Source: Elusimicrobiota bacterium (GTDB taxonomy: Bacteria > Elusimicrobiota > Endomicrobiia > Endomicrobiales > Endomicrobiaceae). Taken from it: DNA of 5,054 bases. Where the stretch lies: positions 1-5,054 of the forward strand of contig JAIRQB010000203.1 of the NCBI GenBank assembly GCA_031256695.1, written 5' to 3'. Shown here one piece after another: positions 1-5,054 of this stretch. Numbering within the stretch: position 1 is the stretch's first letter; every line of letters starts with the position of its first letter. Made by a program: the position numbers and the translations under genes. The notes under the pieces are model-generated. The model had not been told where the DNA came from, did not search any database, and worked only from the letters and a program-made list of their open reading frames with translations.

Positions 1-78
1 TTCTTTTTTAAAATTTTGTTCGGGATAATCTTTTGAGGTCAAAAGGTTTGCTCCGCCGAAAAATTCAAGCCAAGCATT
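1..78 (-). other. Start of the autotransporter outer-membrane barrel (partial)
   Basis: Residues 1026-1051 read NAWLEFFGGANLLTSKDYPE and a few more. The pattern of an aromatic strand, then Gly-Gly and a polar loop, is typical of the opening strand of the PF03797-type autotransporter beta-domain (W-x-x-x-F/G-G). The rest lies outside the window, so barrel completeness and a terminal aromatic residue cannot be checked. Confidence 0.55.
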
Positions 79-3000
79 TGTGTGTTCGCCGCTGCCCGGC
101 ATTATCCTCTCGTATAAAACATCTGCATCGGTATTTATAAGAGATGATTTCAAGAGATTAGGATAAAAATGCCCGTCTATTTGGTCTATAGCGTCTCTGA
201 CCAGAGCATTATTTTTTTCGCTGGCTAAAAACATCAAAGCATCTGTGATTTTATTGGAAATTCCATTGTCTAAAATAGAATTGACTCGCCCGCCGACTTT
301 TCCTTCATTGCCGTTTTTTGCAATTGACTCAAAATCAACAATATCCGATACCCTTACCCACAGTTGATAATCGCCTGCAGCCGTAGTCATAAAAATATCG
401 TAAAGCGCTCTTCTGTCAAAGGCATTTTTATTGGAGAATATCTTGCCGCTATGCGCCGACAATATAAGAGGGCTTATCATAATCGCCGCGCTGCTCCCTA
501 TCGCCGCATATTTGCCGTCTGAACTTGCAACCTTTATTTGCAATTTAGATAAAGCGTCAAAAGAAGCATATGAACCGATAACGGGGCTTACTATTATTTT
601 GTCTGCAAACTGCTTTTCAAAGTCAATTTCCGCTTCCCAAAGCCCATTTAATGAAAAAGAATCAACAACTGATATATTGTCCTCTATTCCATCGGCAGTT
701 GAAAATTTCCCGCCGTTTTCTATCCTAAAAGTCCTAAATGAAAAACTTGAAATGCCGCTGTAAGCATTGCTTGTTGTAAAAACAGAACCTTCATTTACGG
801 TAAAAGCGCCGTTATAAAAAGTAGGCGCTAAAAATAAATCTCCCGCGCCTTCTTTGACAATAGCGCCGGCTGTTCCATATCCAATGATGCCGCCGTTTAA
901 TTCTATTTTCCTTCCCTTTGCGGCATTTAAAATAAGTTTTACAGAACCCGCCCCATCTTCTATAAAAATATCATTGTCTATAGCGCCGCCTGCCATTTTA
1001 TTGCCTGTAAAAATACTATCTCTTTCCACAGCGCTTACGGCAAATTCTGTTTCTTTGGAAGCATTCATACCCCTTATATATACTGCGCCGCCCGAAGATA
1101 ATGCCGTATTGTTTTCAAATAAAGCATTGGATAATTCCATATTGAATCCTCTGTAAAATACAGCGCCGCCGGCAAAGGCTTGATTGCCGACAAATTCAAA
1201 AAATATATTGTTGCCGTTTCTCCTCATCTCTTGCTCGGCATAGAGCGCGCCGCCGGAACTTAAAGAGAGATTGTTTTTGAAAGAAAGCGCCGTTTTTTCA
1301 AAAAAAGTCATCCCCGTATAAACATAGACGGCTCCGCCTGGTCCCTGCGCAGTATTTCCTTCAAAAATTATATTTGAATTTATGTATTCGCTCCTTGCCA
1401 AATCTAAATTTAAAGCGCCGCCGGCAAGGGCGGAAACATTTGAAGTAAACTTGACTTCTGAAGTTGTAAAACTGACAAGAGAAAAATCTGTATTCGCATA
1501 AATAGCACCGCCATTGCCTGCTGAACTATTGCTTGTAAAACTAACTGTTGAGGCTGCAAATCTGACAAAACCTTCATTGGCAATGACAGCGCCGCCATTA
1601 TTGCCGTCAAAAATAAGGCTTGAACTTGTAAAAGAAACAGTAGAACGCCCGGAAGCCGAAACAGCAGAGCCTTCTGTATTTATAAAGAAAACGCGGGAAT
1701 TTGAAAAAGAATATAGACCGCCGCTTACAAGCGCCGGATTGATATTGCCTATAAAAGAAACAGAAGAATTTATAAATGAGGCATCTCCTTGCCCTATAGC
1801 AGAACCATTTCCAGTAGCATAATTGTTTATAAAAGAAATTGTTGAATTGACAAATTCAATAGTATTGCCGCCGCCCGCGCCTGATATTGCCCCGCCATTC
1901 CTGCCCGTATTTCTTATAAAACTCACATTTGAATTATTAAAAATCAATGTATTATTGCCCGGTCTTAAATCAATAGCGCCGCCATAACCGCCTTCGTTAG
2001 GTTCTTTCCAGTTATCAATAAATGAAACAACGCTATAATCAAAAATAAGAGTCCCCTTTAACATAGAAATTGCCCCGCCGTTAGCGGCGGCAGAATTGCT
2101 GTTAAAAATAACAGCGCTATGCGAAAAAATCATACTGGAAAAATCTATCTCTATTGCGCCGCCGCCTTGCCCTGTGCCATAACCCCTCACGATGGTATTG
2201 CCTATAAAACTTGCTGTTGAATTTATAAAAGTGATTCTTGAGCCGCTGCTAGTAATAGCGCCGCCATTGTAGAATGCGGTATTGCTTATAAAAGATATAT
2301 TGGAATTGTTAAAAGACAATTGCGAGGCATTGCTGTATATTGCCCCGCCATAGTTTCCTGTTGACACATTGCCGTAAAAAACAACTCGCGAATCGGAAAC
2401 ATTTAATTGAGAAGCGCCGCCTATATACAATGCTCCGCCATTGCCAATAGCGCTATTTGAGGAAAAATTTACAGTTGACGCATTGGAAAAAGACATTTGA
2501 GAGGCGGCAAATAAGGCAACCGCTCCGCCTACTGAAGAATTATTTCCTGCAGCGCTATTTGATAAAAAATAGACTTCCAGAGTATTTCTCACATTACCGG
2601 AACGGAAGAATTCAATAGTTGATGAACTGGCAGTCAAACCCGCGCCGCTAGTAGATATATTATTGGCAAAAGAAATATGCCTTCCGCTGAAAGTTGCAGT
2701 TGATTGATTTTGAAGATAAATAGCCGCTCCGTTCCCTATCAATTTAAAATCATTAAAACGAATATCGGCAAAATTGATTTCTTTGTCGCCTAATACAAAA
2801 CCCCTATATCTATTTCCGCCCGACAATGTCACTGGATTGAGCCTATAAGACTTTATGGTTATCGGCGAAGCAGGCGAACCTGCGCTTATATCTGCCGCCG
2901 CAGTTATATCAGCATTCAATGAAAGCGCATCTTCTGAATCCGCATTATTATAAACGCTCACAAAAGAACTCCAAGTGCTGATTGTATAGTCATTGCCAAA

Positions 3001-3153
3001 AGATAGAGATGAAAAAAGAGCAAAAAAGACAAAGAAAAAGAACTTAAAAACCGCCCTTTTCCCGCGGCGGTTTTTGCAAAAAAAAGACAAGCCGCCATTT
3101 TCTTTTCCTAACAAATTGCGATTTGCCGAAAATCCGTCTATTTGTAAATTCAT
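1..3153 (-). CDS. Pmp-like autotransporter adhesin, C-terminus cut by window edge
   Basis: One frame is open for 1051 codons with no stop and runs off the left edge. Residues 1-31 form a polar leader. Residues 32-53 are a basic then phenylalanine-rich signal peptide, likely cleaved after Ser-Phe-Gly53. Residues 54 to about 770 are a Ser/Asn/Gly-rich passenger with alternating FxxN and GGA[ILV] motifs, the hallmark of Pmp proteins, expected to fold as a beta-helix. Residues 772-1020 form a junction; around 982-1004 it resembles the segment preceding autotransporter barrels. From about 1026 (NAWLEFFGGANL) it looks like the first barrel strand, so perhaps 230-280 residues are missing. The only cysteine is C26, in the leader. 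The expected role is a secreted, surface-anchored adhesin or other surface structure; the target is unknown. The ATG start is chosen for the AGAGGA site 7 nt upstream. The gene lies 13 bp behind the ATPase gene, so cotranscription is likely. Family assignment rests on motifs only. Confidence 0.9.
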   Translation of the reverse strand, partial: MNLQIDGFSANRNLLGKENGGLSFFCKNRRGKRAVFKFFFFVFFALFSSLSFGNDYTISTWSSFVSVYNNADSEDALSLNADITAAADISAGSPASPITIKSYRLNPVTLSGGNRYRGFVLGDKEINFADIRFNDFKLIGNGAAIYLQNQSTATFSGRHISFANNISTSGAGLTASSSTIEFFRSGNVRNTLEVYFLSNSAAGNNSSVGGAVALFAASQMSFSNASTVNFSSNSAIGNGGALYIGGASQLNVSDSRVVFYGNVSTGNYGGAIYSNASQLSFNNSNISFISNTAFYNGGAITSSGSRITFINSTASFIGNTIVRGYGTGQGGGAIEIDFSSMIFSHSAVIFNSNSAAANGGAISMLKGTLIFDYSVVSFIDNWKEPNEGGYGGAIDLRPGNNTLIFNNSNVSFIRNTGRNGGAISGAGGGNTIEFVNSTISFINNYATGNGSAIGQGDASFINSSVSFIGNINPALVSGGLYSFSNSRVFFINTEGSAVSASGRSTVSFTSSSLIFDGNNGGAVIANEGFVRFAASTVSFTSNSSAGNGGAIYANTDFSLVSFTTSEVKFTSNVSALAGGALNLDLARSEYINSNIIFEGNTAQGPGGAVYVYTGMTFFEKTALSFKNNLSLSSGGALYAEQEMRRNGNNIFFEFVGNQAFAGGAVFYRGFNMELSNALFENNTALSSGGAVYIRGMNASKETEFAVSAVERDSIFTGNKMAGGAIDNDIFIEDGAGSVKLILNAAKGRKIELNGGIIGYGTAGAIVKEGAGDLFLAPTFYNGAFTVNEGSVFTTSNAYSGISSFSFRTFRIENGGKFSTADGIEDNISVVDSFSLNGLWEAEIDFEKQFADKIIVSPVIGSYASFDALSKLQIKVASSDGKYAAIGSSAAIMISPLILSAHSGKIFSNKNAFDRRALYDIFMTTAAGDYQLWVRVSDIVDFESIAKNGNEGKVGGRVNSILDNGISNKITDALMFLASEKNNALVRDAIDQIDGHFYPNLLKSSLINTDADVLYERIMPGSGEHTNAWLEFFGGANLLTSKDYPEQNFKKE
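94..840 (-). other. Junction region between passenger and barrel
   Basis: Residues 772-1020 carry no GGA/FxxN motif and are less Gly/Asn-rich than the passenger. The first part is rich in beta-type sequence. Residues 917-945 hold a segment beginning LYDIFMTTAAGDYQLWVRV, which I do not recognise. Residues 982-1004 (NALVRDAIDQIDGHFYPNLL and on) resemble the helical stretch with an A-L-x-Q-x-x-G core seen just before many type V barrels. By analogy it may cap the beta-helix and feed the linker threaded through the barrel pore. The boundaries are approximate. Confidence 0.5.
979..2529 (-). repeat. Pmp-type GGA[ILV]/FxxN repeat array within the passenger
   Basis: Exact GGA[ILV] motifs begin at residues 209, 239, 269, 297, 331, 359, 391, 420, 520, 548, 578, 606, 634, 662, 688 and 722. 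Most are preceded 5-13 residues earlier by FxxN (for example FLSN196, FYGN259, FIRN412, FTSN539, FEGN597, FENN679, FTGN715). The period is about 28-30 residues (84-90 bp), as expected for successive turns of a beta-helix. Between residues 424 and 519 the motif decays to GSAI, SGGL and GSAV. The repeats are conserved as protein but diverged as DNA, so they look ancient rather than freshly duplicated. Confidence 0.88.
2995..3060 (-). other. Signal peptide of the autotransporter
   Basis: Residues 32-53 begin with Lys-Arg-Ala-Val-Phe-Lys, continue through a hydrophobic core rich in Phe (four in a row, then VFFALF) and end in Ser-Leu-Ser-Phe-Gly before Asn-Asp-Tyr. Ser51 and Gly53 satisfy the small-residue -3/-1 rule for signal peptidase I. 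The 31-residue leader ahead of it is unusually long and does not resemble the extended signal region of proteobacterial autotransporters. A lipoprotein signal is unlikely, because C26 lies before the hydrophobic core rather than after it. Confidence 0.82.
3046..3075 (-). terminator. Terminator-like hairpin inside the adhesin 5' coding region
   Basis: On the coding strand AAAAACCGCC and GGCGGTTTTT form a perfect 10-bp inverted repeat around a 10-nt loop, at nucleotides 79-108 of the gene. The stem is five G-C pairs at the loop end over an A5/T5 base, ending in T5, which fits an intrinsic terminator. It lies in frame within codons 27-36, so translating ribosomes would melt it. It could act as an attenuator that limits read-through from the transporter genes when translation fails. 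The outer T5 is shorter than ideal, and function is inferred. Confidence 0.45.
3078..3085 (-). repeat. Homopolymer run of 8 T in the adhesin leader
   Basis: Eight T residues on the coding strand span codons 23-26 (TCT TTT TTT TGC), upstream of the signal-peptide core. Runs of this kind near the start of surface-protein genes can change length by slipped-strand mispairing and switch expression. A run of 8 is at the low end for frequent slippage. It is also a likely spot for a sequencing error. The run itself is directly seen; the switching role is inferred. Confidence 0.6.
3096..3109 (-). promoter_or_regulatory. Second Shine-Dalgarno/ATG in the +1 frame inside the leader
   Basis: AGGA at 3109-3106 is followed after 7 nt by ATG at 3098-3096, one base out of the adhesin frame. 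As written, this frame gives a 46-codon hydrophobic reading ending in TGA. If the T run just downstream had 9 instead of 8 bases, the ATG would join the adhesin frame and produce MAACLFFCKNRRGKRA, a signal peptide of more ordinary length. Whether it is used is unknown; it may be chance. Confidence 0.35.
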
Positions 3154-3160
3154 TTTCCTT

Positions 3161-3166
3161 TCCTCT
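3161..3166 (-). promoter_or_regulatory. Shine-Dalgarno site that sets the autotransporter start
   Basis: The 13 nt between the ATPase stop and the adhesin ATG read AGAGGAAAGGAAA. AGAGGA sits 7 nt before the ATG, a good anti-Shine-Dalgarno match at ideal spacing. Because it abuts the upstream TAA, ribosomes finishing the ATPase could also re-initiate here. Confidence 0.75.
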
Positions 3167-4225
3167 TTAATCTTTTAACGAATACCAATGAGGGCGCAAG
3201 AAATCCAAGCGGCATTGAGAACCTATTGAGGGACCGATAAAACGTCTCCCCTTTTGAATGCGTATCTCGCTGCCGTTGACATCTACGGCATAGTCAATAA
3301 TCTCGCCTAAAAATGCTTTCCGCTTGACAATGCCGGGAACGCCGCCCTCTGATACAAAATCTATTTCAGACGGTCTGCTGGCAAGAGTAATTTCGCCCTC
3401 GCTTTTTAAAGCATCGCTCGGCATTTCTTTAAACTGCAATGCCTGACTGCCGCCCGCTATTATATTGCCGTTTGCAACCTTTACATTTAAGAAATTAGAA
3501 AGCCCTATAAAACTAAAAACAAATTTATTTGACGGCTCATTGTAGACCTTTAAAGGAGTGTCTATTTGCTGAACTATGCCGAGTTTCATTACCAAAATCC
3601 TGTCTGATAAAGCCATAGCCTCTGCTTGGTCGTGAGTTACATATATAATTGCAAAACCATAGACTTTTTGAAGGTCTTTAATTTCAAACCTCATCTCTTC
3701 GCGCAAATGAGGGTCTAAACTTGAAAGAGGCTCGTCTAAAAGCATCACTTTCGGATTTATAGCCAAAGCCCGAGCGAGAGCCACTCTTTGCTTGCCGCCG
3801 CCTGATAAATCAGCAGGACTTTTTTTAGCGGCTTCCAAAAGATTTGTATGTTTTAAAGCCTCATTTGTCCTTTTTGCTATCTCATCTCTTTTTATACCTT
3901 TCAATTTTAAGGGAAAAGCGACATTCTCATAAACGGTTAAATGGGGCCACACGGCAAAAGCCTGAAAAACCATACCAAAATTCCTCTTTTCAGGCGGCAA
4001 ATAATAGCCCTTTGCCTTTGAACTCAAAAGAGAATCGCCTACATAAATTTCCCCATCGTCTAAATCCTCAAACCCTGCTACCATCCTCAAAGTTGTAGTC
4101 TTGCCGCAACCGGAAGGACCGAGCATAGAAAAGCATTCGCCTTCTTTTATGTCTATATTTAATTTATTGACGGCTATTACATCGCCGAATCTTTTTGTGA
4201 CATCTACTAATTTAACGTAAGACAT
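3167..4225 (-). CDS. ABC transporter ATP-binding protein, Fe(III) FbpC-like
   Basis: This 352-residue protein is the usual length for the CUT1/FbpC/PotA group: an ATPase domain plus a C-terminal regulatory domain. Visible motifs are Walker A GPSGCGKTT (36-44), Q-loop Q88 in VFQAF, signature LSGGG (140-144), Walker B VMLLDEP (160-166), D-loop SSLD (168-171) and H-loop H198 in VTHDQAEA. Residues 282-345 form a TOBE-like domain (ASRPSEIDF onward). The AVWPHLTV stretch (91-98) resembles Fe(III) and related importers. It would power uptake at the cytoplasmic face of the inner membrane with the permease encoded upstream. The ATG is supported by AGAGGT at 4230-4235. The glycine in place of the signature glutamine is atypical. 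The substrate is inferred; spermidine/putrescine, phosphonate or thiamine importers share this architecture. Confidence 0.92.
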   Translation of the reverse strand: MSYVKLVDVTKRFGDVIAVNKLNIDIKEGECFSMLGPSGCGKTTTLRMVAGFEDLDDGEIYVGDSLLSSKAKGYYLPPEKRNFGMVFQAFAVWPHLTVYENVAFPLKLKGIKRDEIAKRTNEALKHTNLLEAAKKSPADLSGGGKQRVALARALAINPKVMLLDEPLSSLDPHLREEMRFEIKDLQKVYGFAIIYVTHDQAEAMALSDRILVMKLGIVQQIDTPLKVYNEPSNKFVFSFIGLSNFLNVKVANGNIIAGGSQALQFKEMPSDALKSEGEITLASRPSEIDFVSEGGVPGIVKRKAFLGEIIDYAVDVNGSEIRIQKGRRFIGPSIGSQCRLDFLRPHWYSLKD

Positions 4226-4319
4226 TTTGACCTCTACACTCTTAAATTTTAATCATCTTTTTAATAGTAAATTGTCAGCGCAAAAGCGCCGTCAATTTAC
4301 TTAAAATGCCGTTTAACAT
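4226..4319. other. Intergenic gap between permease and ATPase genes
   Basis: This 94-bp AT-rich spacer is long for two subunits of one transporter. It contains a strong hairpin and, next to the ATPase ATG, the Shine-Dalgarno sequence. I looked for a minus-strand promoter: CTGACA beside the hairpin is a fair -35 match, but no good -10 lies 16-18 nt downstream. I therefore do not call one. Confidence 0.7.
4266..4301 (-). other. Long intercistronic hairpin (RNA stem-loop)
   Basis: In minus-strand RNA two 16-nt arms flank a UUUU loop. They pair at 15 of 16 positions (one G-U wobble, one internal A-A mismatch). The A-C mismatch seen on the plus strand becomes the wobble on the minus strand, so the structure is better in the transcript of these genes. 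The sequence after it is A-rich, not a U run, so it is not a classic intrinsic terminator. Possible roles are mRNA stabilisation or processing between permease and ATPase, or a protein-binding operator. It ends 40 nt before the ATPase ATG. Confidence 0.6.
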
Positions 4320-5054
4320 TTAACTGTCTTTTGCGCCTAAAACTTTTTTAATAAAAATCTGCCCTAATACTATTATTATCAAGGCTATGCCCGCCAAAGC
4401 GGCTGAATAAACAGTCTCTCCGTCCTCATTTAAAGTATAAATTGCCACTCCCAGCGTGCGCGTAGCCGGCGAATAAAGCATTACAGATACAGTCAATTCT
4501 CTAAGCGAGGGCAAAAAAATCAAAAAGAAAGCAGACAGCATACCCGGTCTAACCAAAGGTAAAACTATATCTTTTAATGTCCGCCCTACCGTAGCGCCGC
4601 AGGCTTGAGCGGCTTCCATAAGACTATCGTGAACTTGAGAAAGAGCCGCTGAATTTGCCTTTAATGAAAAAGCCATATAGCGCGCTATATATGCCACAAG
4701 AATAATCCAAACTGTATTGTATATATTGATGCCGAATTTACCGCCCCAAGCCAAAATTACGCCCAAAGCGATTACTGAACCGGGGACAGAAAAAGGCAAA
4801 ACTCCTAAAAACTCTAAAATGCCTTTGCCGCGGACTTTCATCTTTACCAAAACATATGAAATCATAACGCCTGCAAACATAGTGATAATTGCCGCAGAAA
4901 GCCCTAAAGTGACGCTGTTAAAAATAGCATCTTTTGTAAGTTTCCAGCCGAACAATACATATTTATAGTTTTCCAAACTCAAATTTTCTGCAGTGAAGGG
5001 AAGCCCATATGTTTTTAAACCGCCTACTAAAAAAATTGTAATTGTCGGAAGCAA
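4320..5054 (-). CDS. ABC transporter permease, Fe(III) FbpB-like, C-terminal part
   Basis: The 244 residues visible are open to the right edge, so the true start is outside; the leucine codon at the edge is not a start. Hydrophobic segments lie near residues 1-13, 45-70, 79-103, 113-131, 172-193 and 215-235. Residues 147-170 hold the EAA loop (EAAQACGA, ending IVLPLVRP) that docks on the ATPase. The following LRELTVSVMLYSPATRTLGV (184-203) is like the conserved region in Fe(III)-type permeases. FbpB-type proteins usually have two fused six-helix halves of about 550 residues in total; if so, this is the second half. The protein would sit in the inner membrane and form the channel with the downstream ATPase. 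A single-half permease with a separate partner cannot be excluded. Confidence 0.88.
   Translation of the reverse strand: MLPTITIFLVGGLKTYGLPFTAENLSLENYKYVLFGWKLTKDAIFNSVTLGLSAAIITMFAGVMISYVLVKMKVRGKGILEFLGVLPFSVPGSVIALGVILAWGGKFGINIYNTVWIILVAYIARYMAFSLKANSAALSQVHDSLMEAAQACGATVGRTLKDIVLPLVRPGMLSAFFLIFLPSLRELTVSVMLYSPATRTLGVAIYTLNEDGETVYSAALAGIALIIIVLGQIFIKKVLGAKDS

Noticed and set aside
431..1822. Several plus-strand open frames of about 100 codons opposite the adhesin gene (431-763, 854-1156, 1514-1822).
   Set aside because: They are antisense shadows of a 1051-codon frame with a signal peptide and regular protein motifs. Their translations are low-complexity Pro/Ala/Ser sequence with no recognisable domain.
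979..2529. Periodicity of about 84-90 bp suggesting a CRISPR or DNA tandem array.
   Set aside because: The units match as protein motifs inside one open frame, not as identical DNA repeats with unique spacers.
3064..3090. Possible lipoprotein signal around C26 (LSFFC).
   Set aside because: The residues before the cysteine do not fit a lipobox, and the hydrophobic core follows the cysteine instead of preceding it.
2993..3178. Plus-strand 61-codon frame rich in Lys over the adhesin leader.
   Set aside because: It is the complement of the Phe-rich signal peptide and its A/T runs, and has no ribosome site or family resemblance.
4226..4301. Promoter for the ATPase gene (CTGACA as a -35).
   Set aside because: No acceptable -10 is found at 16-18 nt spacing, and the candidate -35 lies inside the hairpin arm.
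4275..4319. A 14-codon reading directly after the permease stop (MLNGILSKLTALLR).
   Set aside because: It has no Shine-Dalgarno sequence, and half of it is one arm of the hairpin. Its amphipathic look is likely chance.

Overview
All three genes in this window lie on the minus strand and read in order from the right edge to the left. They are the C-terminal part of an ABC-transporter permease (5054 to 4320, cut by the right edge), a complete ABC ATPase (4225 to 3167), and a very large surface protein. The surface protein starts at 3153 and stays open for 1051 codons until the left edge cuts it. I see no tRNA, rRNA, CRISPR array or insertion sequence, and no convincing plus-strand gene.

The permease and ATPase resemble the Fe(III) (FbpB/FbpC-type) branch of binding-protein-dependent importers. 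The substrate-binding protein is not in the window. A 94-bp gap separates the two genes and holds a strong 36-nt hairpin. Only 13 bp separate the ATPase stop from the surface-protein start, and those 13 bp are filled by a Shine-Dalgarno sequence, so read-through from transporter to surface protein is likely.

The surface protein has a long-leader signal peptide. A passenger follows, carrying about 16 GGA[ILV] motifs alternating with FxxN motifs every 28-30 residues; this is the motif pair of chlamydial polymorphic membrane proteins (Pmp). Next comes a junction region resembling the stretch ahead of autotransporter barrels, and then what looks like the first strand of an outer-membrane barrel at the left edge. 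Unlike chlamydial Pmps, the predicted mature part seen here has no cysteine.

The first 110 nt of this gene are unusual. They hold a run of 8 T, a second well-placed Shine-Dalgarno/ATG in the +1 frame, and a perfect 10-bp inverted repeat ending in T5 on the coding strand. Together these could let the cell switch or attenuate the adhesin separately from the transporter. This is inference from layout, not demonstrated.

The organism is a diderm (Gram-negative-type) bacterium with a moderately AT-rich genome and the standard code. Cysteine-poor Pmp-motif autotransporters plus this codon style make me think of Elusimicrobiota (Endomicrobium/Elusimicrobium-like) or another host-associated uncultured lineage. 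That placement is tentative.
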